From: Chrysemys picta bellii
Lineage: Eukaryota > Chordata > Testudines > Emydidae
NCBI RefSeq assembly: GCF_011386835.1
Contig: NC_088791.1
Span: 55,695,498 to 55,759,497 of the forward strand
Direction of reading: 5' to 3'
DNA length: 64,000 nt
Within the stretch, counting starts at the first letter, position 1, and each line of letters opens with the position of its first letter. Position numbers and translations under genes: made by a program. Positions 22,688 through 32,330 of the stretch are shown piece after piece. The notes beneath the pieces were generated by a model. The model ran no database searches. It saw only the letters and a program-made list of their open reading frames with translations, and was not told the origin of the DNA.

Positions 22688-24752
22688 TTACACGTCTGGG
22701 TGAGGAGGATATGGAACATGGGGAGGGGGGTACATGGGCTGTAGTAGCACTCTGTTTTCCTGCAGCCGTTCCTGAAGCTCCACCAGACGCCGAAGCATGT
22801 CTGTTTGCTCACGCAGCAGCCCCAGCGTTGCATCCTGCCTCCTCTGATCTTCCTGCCGCCACCTCTCATCTCGAGCGTCTCTCCTCTCCTCACGTTGGTC
22901 CCTCCTCTCCTCACGTTGGTCCCTCCTGTCCTCACGTTCACTGGCTTCTTTCCTATACTTTGAAACCATTTCCTTCCACTCATTCAGATGAGCTCTGTCA
23001 CTGCGGCTGGATTCCATAATTTCTGAAAACATCTCGTCTCGCGTCTTCTTTTTACGACGCCTTATCTGTGATAGCCTTCGGGATGGAGGAGGAAGGCTTG
23101 AGGAATTTGCAGCTGCTGTAGGGAGGGGAAAAAAGAGAGAATTGTTTAAAAAGATACATTTTGCAGAACAATGCTTATACTCTTTCACGGTGACCAACAC
23201 TATTCACATTACATAGCACATGTGATTTCTGTGCAAGGTCGCATTTTGCCTCTTAATGCTGAGTGCCTGTGGCTTTGCTGCTAGAGATCACAGGTCCGGG
23301 CAACAGAATTCGGCTTGCATGCGGCCATGGTAAGCCATTGTCTTACAGCTTCTGCGCCCTCCTTTCCCACATACCAAGCATAGCCTGTAGAGTGCTGCGG
23401 TTTTTCTGTTAACATTCAGCAGCAGCAGAAAACAAACTAACCACCCCCCCCCTCCCGCCATGAATTCTCTGGGATGATCGCTGTACCCCTCCCCCCACCG
23501 CGTGGCTGGTATCAGGGAAGATCCCTGCAGGAACCAAACTAACCCCCCCCCCCCCCGCCGCCGCCCCCCTCCCGCCATAAATTCTCTGGGATGATCACGG
23601 TACCCCTCCCCCCACCGCGTGGCTGGTAACAGGGAAGATCCCTGCTAGCCAAACGCGAAAAGCTCAAGGCCAATTTCCCATCTGCGCTTGGCTAACTGCA
23701 GGGAAGGATTTATTTTCCGTCCCAGTAGGAACGGCCACCTCTGTCCCCTTAATTAAGTTCCCGTATTTCAACCAGGTTACCATGAGTGATATCACTCTCC
23801 TGAGGATTACACAACAAGATAAAGAACGGATGTTGCTTGAATGCCAGCAAACACCGGGACCATACGCTGCCAGGCTTTGTCAGGCAATGATACCAGATTA
23901 CTTGCTGCAAGCATGGCGTGGTCAAGTGTCCTACCATGGAGGACGGAATAAGGATGCACTGCCCAGAAACCTTGTGGCAAGGCTTTTGGAGTACCTCCAG
24001 GAGAGCTTCATGGAGATGTCCCTGGAGGATTTCCGCTCCTTCCCCAGACACGTTAACAGACTTTTCCAGTAGCTGAACTGACCGCGAATGCATCCCAAGT
24101 CCTCAGGGCAAAGTAATCATTAAAAACCGTTTGCTTTTAAAACAAGTTTTATATTTTAAAAGGTAAACTCACCTGAGGTCCCTTCCATGGGGTCAGGGTC
24201 TTGGATACTGGCTTGGGAGGGTTGGGAGGGTACTTCAGTCAGGGTGAAAAAAAGATCCTGGCTGTTGGGGAGAACGGAGTGCTGGGTGCTCTCTGCAAGC
24301 TCATCCTCCTCCTCCTCCTCCTCCTCTCCCCCATCGGCAGAATCCTCAGGTGTAGCTGATGAGACTATCCCTGACCCGGAATCCACGATCACAGGTGGGG
24401 TAGTGGTGGCGGCCCCCCCTAGAATTGCATGCAGCTCGGCGTAGAAGCGGCATGTCCGCGGCTCTGACCCAGAGCGACCGTTTGCCTCCTTTGTTTTTTG
24501 ATAGGCTTGTCTGAGCTCCTTGACTTTCACGCGGCACTGATCTGAGTCCCTATTGTGGCCTCTCTCCATCATGCCCTTGGAGATTTTTTCAAAAGTTTTG
24601 GCATTTCGTCTTTTAGAACGAAGTTCTGCAAGCACTGAATCCTCTCCCCATATAGCGATCAGATCCAGTACCTCCCGTACGGTCCATGCTGGTGCTCTTT
24701 TTCGATTATCGGCCTGCATGGTTACCTGTGCTGATGAGCTATCTGTGGTCAC
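22688..24752 (-). CDS. Harbinger Myb/SANT-like DNA-binding protein, two exons, intact
   Basis: Exon 1 is 24752-24173 and ends TCAG|GTGAG. Exon 2 is 23115-22688 after the acceptor CCTACAG. The join (G|CA, Ala) is in frame and gives 1008 nt, 335 residues plus stop. Residues about 18-112 form a trihelix/Myb-like domain (RAPAWTVREVLDLIAIWGED, CRVKVKELRQAYQK, CRFYAELHAILGG). An acidic EEEEEEED run follows. Exon 2 is a long charged coiled coil with REERRDQ-type repeats, encoded by tandem ctcacgttggtccctcctct units, and a proline-rich tail. Two AATAAA signals follow on minus (22526-22521, 22519-22514). In this family the protein binds transposon ends and carries the transposase to the nucleus. Confidence 0.9.
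23437..23651. repeat. Two tandem copies of a ~105-bp C-rich unit in the Myb intron
   Basis: The block ccgccatgaattctctggga...ccaccgcgtggctggta...ggaagatccctgc is repeated once, with the second copy carrying a longer C/CCG tract (23544-23572). It lies between Myb exon 2 and ORF3 of Harbinger 1. Confidence 0.85.
23782..24072 (+). CDS. Harbinger ORF3, 96-residue protein of unknown function
   Basis: A complete ORF lies on plus inside the Myb-gene intron, so antisense to that gene. The start MSDITLLRIT has A at -3. The stop is followed 47 bases later by ATTAAA (24119-24124). The product is small, mostly helical-looking, with GPYAARLCQAMIP in the middle, a basic RGQVSYHGGRNKD segment and an amphipathic LVARLLEYLQESFMEMSLED near the end. 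No known domain was recognised. The same protein, in the same place and orientation, is found decayed in Harbinger element 2 (51033-50766, minus). That conservation between diverged elements argues that it was under selection as protein. I cannot assign a function. Confidence 0.65.
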   Translation: MSDITLLRITQQDKERMLLECQQTPGPYAARLCQAMIPDYLLQAWRGQVSYHGGRNKDALPRNLVARLLEYLQESFMEMSLEDFRSFPRHVNRLFQ

Positions 24753-25370
24753 CTGTGCTCTCCACGCTGGGCAAACAGGAAATGAAATTCAAATGTTCGC
24801 GGGGCTTTTCCTGTCTACCTGGCCAGTGCATCCGAGTTTAGATTGCTGTCCAGAGCGGTCACAATGATGCACTGTGGGATAGCTCCCGGAGGCCAATACC
24901 ATCGAATTGCGGCCACACTATCCCTAATTCGAAATGTTAAAATCGATTTTGGCGCTACTCCGCTCGTCGGAGTGGAGTACAGAAATCGATTTAAAGGGCC
25001 CTTTATATCGAAATAAATAGCGTCGTTGTGTGGACGGTTGCAGGGTAAATTCGAATTAAAGCTGATAAATCCGAATTAAAGTCGTAGTGTAGACCAGGCC
25101 TAAGTTAACAGAGACTTTCCCAGCGCCCAGTGTTCAGCCTTTCTGGGCAATTTGCAACCTGTGTAGTTCTAGCTTCTTCTGATCTTTACTCTTACTTATT
25201 TTGCTTACTTTTCTGTCCCTACTTCCCTTACCTGAAATAAGCAAACAGAAAATAACAAACCAGTAACCACTTTGTCTGTTCTCCAGCCACCACACCCAAA
25301 ACTCACTTAAAATCACTACCAGTATCTCAAAGCAATCAGCTGTGCACAGATCCTGCTCAACTACACCACT

Positions 25371-26708
25371 GTGATGGGTTGGCTCACAGAAACCCCCTTG
25401 GGGCTGCTAACTGATGTGCTGAGACTACCCCTGAGCCCACTTTCCCTGGCTGCTTGGGGGTTCAGTGCCCTGCCTGGTTTGAGCCAGGCCCGCTAGCCTG
25501 GTACGAACCCAGACCCAAGTCTGAACCACGTCCCCCAGAAGCTGCAGGCTTAACTGAAAACGGCTTAAGAAGGGTTTTTGTTTGTAACACTCAGATGCCC
25601 AGCTTCTAATGGGGTCCAAACCTCAAATAAATCCGTTGTACCCTGTATAAAGTGTTTGCCCTCTATAACACTGATAGAGAGATATGCACAGCTGTTTGCT
25701 CCCCCAGGTATTAATACATACTCTGGGTTAATAGATAAGTAAAAAGCGATTTTATTAAATACAAAAAGTAGGATTTAATTGGTTCCAAGTGTTAACAGAC
25801 AGAACAAAGTGAATTACCAAGCAAAATAAAATAAAACACACAAGCCTATGCCTAATACAGTAAGAACCTGAATACAGATAAAATCTCACCCTCAGAGATG
25901 TTCCAATAAGCCTCTTTTACAGACAAGCCTTCTTCTAGTCTGGGTCCACCAATCACTCATACCCCCTGTAGTTACTGTCCTTTGTCCCAGTTTCTTTCAG
26001 GTATCCTTTGGGATGGAGAGGCTATCTCTTGAGCCAGCTGAAGACAAAATGGAAGGGTTTAAATAGACTTTCTCTTGTGGGCGGACACCCCTCCTTCCCC
26101 TTGTGTAGAATCCCAGCTACAAGATGGAGTTTTGGAGTCACTTGTCCATGTATGACTCAGAATTTACAGGTAACAGCTGTGGTTCACATGCTACCTTGAA
26201 CGACCTCAAGTAAACTTCTTATGTGGATTGGAGCCTTCCAAGATCCATTGTCCATTAAGTGTTTCTTGATTGGGCACTTAACTTGCAAATTCCTTTCTAA
26301 AGAAGCTGCCCAAATGCCTTACTAAGGCTATGGCTACACTGGTGCTTTGCAGCGCTGCAACTTTCTCGCTCGGGGTGTGAAAAAACACCCCCCTGAGTGC
26401 AGCAAGTTACAGCGCTGTAAAGCGCCAGTATAAACAGTGCCCCAGCTAATCCCCTCATGGAGGTGGAGTACCTGCAGCAGCGCTTTGAAGTTTCGAGTGT
26501 AACCACGGCCTTAGGCTACTGAAAATCAAACCAGAACACAGCCAATATTCATAACTTCGAATACAAAAATGATACATGCATACAAATAGAATTAATAGAT
26601 TCAGCAGACCATAACCTTTACAGAGATATGTAGCATAAAATTCCAGTTCTGTCATATATACATTCATAAGCATATTTCCATAGAGCCTTATCGGGTGCAA
26701 CGTCACAA
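25371..26708 (-). repeat. 5' LTR of Gypsy element A
   Basis: On minus it runs tgtgacgttgcaccc (26708) to gccaacccatcaca (25371), with TG...CA ends. A TATA-like tatttaaacc lies near 26060 and an AATAAA-like signal near 25755. It carries a Harbinger MITE at 26326-26510. The sequence just inside (gtggtgtagttgagcagg) should contain the primer-binding site. I could not name the tRNA. Confidence 0.85.
26326..26510. mobile_element. Harbinger MITE in the 5' LTR, 185 bp
   Basis: Ends: ggctatggctacactgg at the left, ggccgtggttacactcg as the right-end complement. Flanks are TAA (26323-26325) and TTA (26511-26513). The 3' LTR of the same element has the uninterrupted site (ttactaaggctactaaa, near 16718-16734), which fixes the boundaries exactly. 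It shares cagcgctg and ggtggagtacctgcagc motifs with the longer element at 60926-61573. Confidence 0.92.
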
Positions 26709-26714
26709 TAGGAC

Positions 26715-27445
26715 ATTACAGAAATGTACTGCGAAGGAATATCTCTAGATTCCTAGGTGAACTTTATTCCCCTCTTCCCTGCAAAATGCAGCACCTAGGG
26801 GCACTTTGTCCACTCAGCAGCTGCACAGTTCTCATCGGTCTTGTTCATTCTGGAGGAGGCACTGCCAAATCATATACAATGGGCCTCAGACCCTCCTGTC
26901 CTTTCTACTCCCCTTGGGGTTCTGTCGTAGCAGAGGGGAGTAGGAGCAGTACAGAGGGACCCAGGCCCCCCACTTCATCGGGTCCAAATCAAGGGCTGTA
27001 AAGGAGTATTGCAGGGTCCAGACCACTCGGTTCACCCCAAGTTATACTTTTCCCTGGGTCACTTGTGACTGGACTGTGGCTCTTCCATTTGGGGCACGGT
27101 AACAGTCATAGTAGTATCAGCTTAATCTGCCAGGAACACAATAACCCATTCTTTGGGGCCTCTTATGGGTTTCCAACTCGAACAAGAGGAGGAATATGAA
27201 TCACTTCTTGCAGATTAACTTTATCAAGGCTGTAGTCACTATTCCACAGCTCCAGGCTTTAAATCTCACTTCCCAGTGCAGCCTATAACTCTTTCCCCTT
27301 TTCCTCTGGACTACAATGCCCTTTTAAACTGTCCCTCAACCTGGAGCATGCCCTGCAGCTGCTATGGGGTGGGGGTCTCCCTAACCCAGTATTGCCTTAT
27401 GCCTTGCTCTGGTTTAGTGTGTAGTCTGTAAATCCCATCTCACAC
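26715..27445 (-). repeat. 3' LTR of Gypsy element B
   Basis: On minus a purine tract, ggaggaggg, is followed by tgtgagatgggatttaca at 27445. The stretch has a TATA-like gtttaaaaggg near 27330 and AATAAA near 26767. The far end meets the first base of element A's LTR, so A probably inserted in or beside this LTR. The exact end is unclear. Confidence 0.65.
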
Positions 27446-27479
27446 CCTCCTCCTCAGCTCTGGAGTCACTGGGTGAACT

Positions 27480-27868
27480 TGTGTTGAGTCTTCCTGCCTC
27501 CACCAGTCTTGTGAAAAGAAGTCTGCATTTTTATAATCCATGCCAGCTTGATGTAGCACTGTGAATTGGTATGGTTGCAGAGACAAATACCACCACATCA
27601 CTCTGGAGTTATGGTCCTTCAGGAACTGTAGCCATCACAGGGGACAGTCACCAGATGGAATGGGTGGCCCCATAGGTAATAGCATAGGGCATCTACAGAC
27701 CATTTTACTGTTAGGGCCTCCTTCTCAATCTCTGAAGAGGCAACTTCCTGGGGGAACAAGTTCCTGCTGATGTTGAAGACAAGAGGTTCCCCTCCCACCA
27801 CTTCTTGTGACAGTACAGCTCCAAGGCTGACATCAGATGCATCCATTAAGTGTGGTATGTAATAATAG
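27480..27868 (-). pseudogene. Gypsy B RNase H
   Basis: The minus frame shows MDASDVSLGAVLSQEV, then SEIEKEALTVKWSVDALCYY and HPFHLVT. These are the D, E and downstream motifs of retroelement RNase H. A stop follows in what would be the connection region. CR1 separates it from the reverse transcriptase. Confidence 0.85.
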
Positions 27869-30033
27869 TTTAAATCAGCTTCTGTACCAGATGACTGGAG
27901 GATAGCTAACGTGACACCATTTTTTTCAAAAGGCTCCAGAGGCAAACCTGGCAAGTACAGGCCAATAAACCTTTCTTTAGTACCAGACAAATTGGTTGAA
28001 ACTATACTAAAGAACTGAATTATCAGACTATAGTGGGGCAGCTGCCCCATTCCCACAGAACGGGGGTTGAAAGCAGCCCTAGAGAGAGCTGTGGCTGGGG
28101 AAAAGAGTGAAAGCAGCTGAGGGAGTAACTGACCACAGGTGTGGCCAGCCCAATCAGGCCACAGCTGGTCGTATAAAGGGGCTGCGAGCCAGGCACTGAG
28201 GAGTCTAACTCTAGCCCTGGAGTGAGAAGGGCTAGTTGTCTAGGAGCAAGGTACCTGAGGTGGGGCAGTGGTGGAAAAGGGTAAAGGGAGCTGGGGAGCT
28301 CCAGCCTGGTAAACCCCCAGGCTGCAGACCTTGATGAAGGCCTATGAAGAGGTACTGGGGCTGTAGAGATACAGCCTGGGAATAGGCAGAGGTAGCTGGT
28401 CCTAACCCCTTGCCAATGATGAGTGGCCTTTACAGACTGCAGTTTGCCCCAGAGAGCGGGGGCTAGATGATGACCCTCAGTAGCCACTGATGCAAGGTGG
28501 GTTTAGAGGTTTGGGGGTTCCCCTGGGAGGGGAAACCCAAAGTAAGGGGGTACTGCTGGGGGCAGAACCCCAAGGTAAAGGGGCACTGGGGTCTGGGAGG
28601 GATATTGGGGCCCTAAGGTGGGTGAGCCACTGGCCAGCAGAGGGTGCTCTGGACCTGAAAAGAGCTAATTCCCTTATGAACAGCAGGAGGTGCCGTGCTG
28701 GTCAGTCTTCACTTTGCTACACAGACCCATAGATTAAAACAATTTGTTGGGGGAAGAGTCAGCATGGCTTTTGTAAAGGGAAATCTTGCCTCACCAATCT
28801 ATTAGAATTCTTTGTGGGGGTCAACAAACACGTGGACAAGAGTAATCCAGAGGATATAGTGTAATTAGACTTTCAGAAAGCCTTTGACAAGTAAGCAGTC
28901 ATGGGATAAGAGGGAAGGTTCTCTCATGGATCAAAGACCGAAAACAATGGGTAGGAATAAAGGGTCAGTTTTTGCAATGGAAAGAGGTAAATAGTGGTGT
29001 CCCCCAGAGTTCTGTACTGGGACCAGTGCTGTTCAACATATTCATAAATTATCTGGAAAAAGGGATTAACTGGTAGCAAAATTTGCAGATGATACAAAAT
29101 TATTTGAGATAGTTAAGTACAAAGCAGACTGCAAAGAGTTACAAAGGGATCTCGCAAAACTGGGTGACTGGGCCATAAAATGACAGATGAAATTCAATGT
29201 TGGTAAATGCAAAGTTATGCACATTGGAAAACATAATCCGAACTATACTTACAAAATGATGGGGTGTAAATTAACTGCTACCACTCAAGCAAGAGATCTT
29301 GGCATCATCGTGGATAGTTCTCTGAAAACATCTGCTCAGAGTGCAGCCAAAAAAACCCCAAAGAATGTTAGGAACCATTAGGATAGGAATAGATAATAAG
29401 ACAGAAAATATCATAATGCCTCTATATAAATCCATGGAATACTGTGTGCAATTCTGTTCACCAATCTCAGAAAAGATATATTAGACTTTGAAAAGGTACA
29501 GAGAAGGGCAACAAAAGGGTTTGGGACAGCTTCCATATGAGGAGAGATTAAAAAGACTGGGACTTTTCATCTCAGAAAAGAGATGACTTTGTTGTGGAGA
29601 AAGTGAATAAGGAAGTGTTATTTACTCTTTCACATAACACAAAAACCAAGGGTCATCCTATGAAATTAATAGGCAGCAGGTTTAAAACAAACAAAAGAAA
29701 GTCTTCACACAGCACACACTAAACCTGTGGAACTTGTTGCCAGGGGATGTTATGAAGACTAAAACTATAACAGGGCTCAAAGAAGAACTAGATAAGTTCA
29801 TGGAGGATAGGTCCATCAATGCCTATTAGCCAAGATGGTCAGGGATGCAACCCCATGCTGAGTGTCCCTAGCATCTGTTTGCCAGAAGCTGGGAGTGGAT
29901 GATAGGGGATTGATCACTCGATGACTGCCTGTTCTGTTCATTCTCTCAGAAGCATCTGGCATTGGCCACTGTCAGAAGACAGGATACTGGGCTAGATGGA
30001 CCACTGGTCTGACCCAATATGGCTGTTATGTTC
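27869..30033 (+). mobile_element. CR1 LINE in Gypsy B, itself split by a solo LTR
   Basis: Part 1 (27869-28028) encodes FKSASVPDDWRIANVTP. Part 2 (28722-30033) continues with QHGFCKGKSCLTNLLEFF wording and FADD-like sequence, MKFNVGKCKVMHIGKHNPNY, and a CR1 3' end near ggctgttatgttca. The interruption is a 693-bp LTR. Many stops and deletions occur. Confidence 0.9.
28029..28721 (+). repeat. Solo LTR in CR1, 5-bp duplication cagac
   Basis: The insert is flanked by perfect cagac repeats (28024-28028 and 28722-28726), and CR1 sequence resumes in register on the other side. It starts tatagtggggcagctg (TG changed to TA) and ends gctaca. A TATA box (gtataaaggg) lies near 28169. No internal retroviral genes remain. 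Length and 5-bp duplication fit an endogenous retrovirus or LTR retrotransposon. Confidence 0.85.
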
Positions 30034-30090
30034 ATTTACAAAATAAAAGGCTTCAAGAGGTCAGGGTGAAACAAAATGGGTTCCTGGATC

Positions 30091-30278
30091 CAGGGCCGGC
30101 TCCAGACACCAGCGGAGCAAGCACGTGCCTGGGGCGGCATTCTGTCCATTCTTGGGGCGGCACATTCCAGGCGACTTTTTTTTGCACTTCAGCGGTTCGG
30201 GCAGCGGCAGTCCGAGCGTGGTTTTTTGTTTGTTTGTTTGTTTTGCTTGGGGCGGCAAAAATGGTAGAGCCGGCCCTG
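30091..30278. mobile_element. hAT MITE, 188 bp
   Basis: Ends are cagggccggctccag and, as complement of the right end, cagggccggctctacc. Flanks cctggatc (30083-30090) and cctgaatc (30279-30286) are an 8-bp duplication with one mismatch. It lies in Gypsy B pol. The short ORFs across it are not genes. Confidence 0.88.
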
Positions 30279-30299
30279 CCTGAATCAGTCATTCTTTTA

Positions 30300-31181
30300 A
30301 TAGCTGGAAGGTTTTGCCAAAGGGCTTCAGTCCAGTGGGGTTTCCTTGGTGAGGCATCTTTCACCAGTTATGTTAAAGAGATGATGATCATGGCAAAGTT
30401 GGGGATGAACCACTATAATATTGTGCTAGCCCCAGAAAGCGGCACACCTGTTTCTTTGTAGAGGGGATAGTGCATTCTGACAAAGCCTTAATCTTTCCCA
30501 CCAAAAGGCATGACTATTCCCCACCCACAGTATATCTCAGGTAGTTCACTTGTTGGTCAATCGACATTTAGCGGGGTTGGCTTTCAGTCCAGCTTCCTGG
30601 AATGCCTGTAGGACTGCTGTGAGATGTTTCATGTGGTCGTCCCAGGTTTCACTACAAATGACACTATCATCGATATAAGTGACTGCATACTATCTGTGTA
30701 GTCGTAACACTTTTTCAAATAACCTCTGGAATGTAGCAGCAGCCCCATGCAGACCAAAGGGTATGGTTTTAAACTGGAATAAGTCCAGGGGTATATAGAA
30801 GGCAGTCTTCTCCTGGGATTCAGGGGTCAGGGGATCTGCCAGTATCTCTTGGTCAAACCAAGGGTGAATATATAACCAGTATCCCCAACTTCTCCAGATC
30901 TGAGGCATGGGATAGGCACCAACTTGGATACTGCATTCACTTTTTGAAAGTCAGTGCAGAATTGTGTTGAACCATCTGGCTTGGGCACAAGTATGATCAG
31001 ACTTCGCCACTTGTGGGACTCTTCGATAACCGCTAGGATCAACATTGTTCTGCTGTTCTTGCTGCACCATCTCCCACATTTTCCTGGGTAACGGTTGCAC
31101 GGTTTCCCCTGCTTTTTGTTTGGGTTCAGTTTCTATATGGTGCAACACCAAGTGAGTCTGATTTGGGTTTGCCAAAAACAC
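30300..31181 (-). pseudogene. Gypsy B reverse transcriptase
   Basis: Minus frames show IILVPKPDGSTQFCTDFQKV, LTKRYWQIP, FKTIPFGLHGAAATFQRL, then YIDDSVICSETWDDHMKHL with the catalytic Y-x-D-D, and GLKANPAKCRLT. These are successive fingers, palm and thumb motifs. Frame changes between 31045 and 30690 and stops beyond show it is dead. Confidence 0.88.
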
Positions 31182-31399
31182 AGAAAGGAAGCTTGTGTAT
31201 CTGCTGCTCCCATTTAAGTCATAACCCTTCTCCGATCGGCACTGTCTCTGGATGGGGAACCGTTATAGCCTAGGAGCCAAGCTCAGGGTCAGGAGGGAAC
31301 AGAGTGATGAGGACTCTCTCCTGCTCTTTCTATGCTTTCAGCAGGTTTGTGTGATATATCTGAGTACTCTTTCTCTTCCCCGGTTGGTGAACTTCATAA

Positions 31400-32330
31400 T
31401 CTACGGTTCTGTCCCAACTCACTACTTCAAAGGGACCTTGCCAATGGCCAACAACTTGGATTCAAAGGTAGGTAACAAAAGCAATACTTGGGCCCTCAGT
31501 TGGAATTCGCAGATATGGGTGTCTTTATTATAGGTCCGCTCTTGGTCATGTTGCACCTTCAACATGTCCTCCTTTGCAAATTCACCCAGGGTCTTTAGCT
31601 TTTCCCTTAGTTGTAGCATGTATTGCACCAGGTTGATGGTTCTTACATCCTGTCCCTCCCACGTTGTCTCCCATACAGTAACTCAAATAATACTTAGTCC
31701 TGCCTTGAGTGCAGGGGACTGGACTAGATGATCTCTTGAGGTCCCTTCCAGTTCTGTGGGGTTTTACCCATTTGAATCATAGAAGTTTGGGGAACTTCCT
31801 GGACAGCAAACATGAGGGAAGGCAGGAATTGGTCCCAGTAACAAGAGTAGGTGGCCACAAACTTTTTAAACATCTCTTTCAACATTTTATTAAAATGTTC
31901 CACCAACCTGGTGGCCTGTGGGTGGTAGACAAATGTTCTTAAGGCTTTCACTTTTAGTCAGCTGCACATCCCCCTCATTAACTGTGAAATAAAATTGGTC
32001 CCTTGGTTGGTGATTATTTCTTTAGGGATCCCCTTTGTAAGCTCTAGCAGCAATGACTGCAACTGGATCAGAGGTTAATTGCCTCGGGCTAACACATGGC
32101 ATATTCCATGATCACTAAGATATATTGGTGTCCTGCCACACTCTTTTCCAGCGGGCCTATTAAATCCATTCCTACCCTTTCGGATGCGGCCTACCAAAGG
32201 AAGGGGCCCTAGAGGGATCTTGGGGACCTTCTTGGGGCTCATCCACTGGCATTTGGGGCATGAAGCACAATAGTTCTATACTTTCTTGTGGACACTAGGC
32301 CAATAAAACCTCAGTCACCCTTTCAAGCAT
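31400..32330 (-). pseudogene. Gypsy B integrase
   Basis: Minus frames show a zinc-binding part (FYWPSVHKKV, CASCPKCQW, about 32310-32230), core pieces (GIPKEIITNQGTNFISQL near 32010), TFVYHPQATRLVEHFNKML (31930-31880) with the last catalytic Glu, and the C-terminal part MQYMLQLREKLKTLG (31628). Several stops are present. A SINE/CR1 tail interrupts it at 31684-31767. It lies upstream of the RT. Confidence 0.82.
31684..31767 (+). mobile_element. SINE/CR1 tail fragment in Gypsy B integrase
   Basis: The stretch agtcctgccttgagtgcag...gactggactagatgatctc is the 3' tail shared by the turtle SINE and CR1. Integrase sequence resumes on both sides. Confidence 0.7.

Larger units (their letters stand above)
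20685..25100. mobile_element. PIF-Harbinger transposon 1, apparently intact
   Basis: Ends are inverted: gagtatgtctacactac at the left, and the reverse complement of the right is ggcctggtctacactacgac. TWA-type target words flank it (TTA 20682-20684, TAA 25101-25103), though not as an exact direct repeat. Both sides continue into Gypsy A gag. It carries three genes: DDE transposase (plus), a two-exon Myb/SANT-like protein (minus, convergent with it) and a small ORF (plus) antisense in the Myb intron. None has a stop or frameshift. Subterminal copies of a tgggatagct motif occur at both ends. Confidence 0.92.
16286..26708 (-). mobile_element. Gypsy element A (Gmr1-like, SCAN-type gag), internally deleted
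   Basis: Order on minus: 5' LTR (26708-25371), leader and gag (25370-25104, then 20681-19622 after the Harbinger insertion), protease (19621-19166), a spacer interrupted by CR1 (18362-19060), the linker (18360-17703), then a 3' non-coding part, purine tract and a truncated 3' LTR. Integrase, reverse transcriptase and RNase H are absent between the linker and the 3' end, so the copy depended on others for movement or lost pol later. The SCAN-like gag points to the Gmr1-like lineage, from which the SCAN domain is thought to derive. Confidence 0.82.

Noticed and set aside
27490..28490. ORFs of 145-154 codons reading across RNase H, CR1 and LTR
   Set aside because: Only the RNase H part is meaningful. 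The rest is read-through into inserted repeats.
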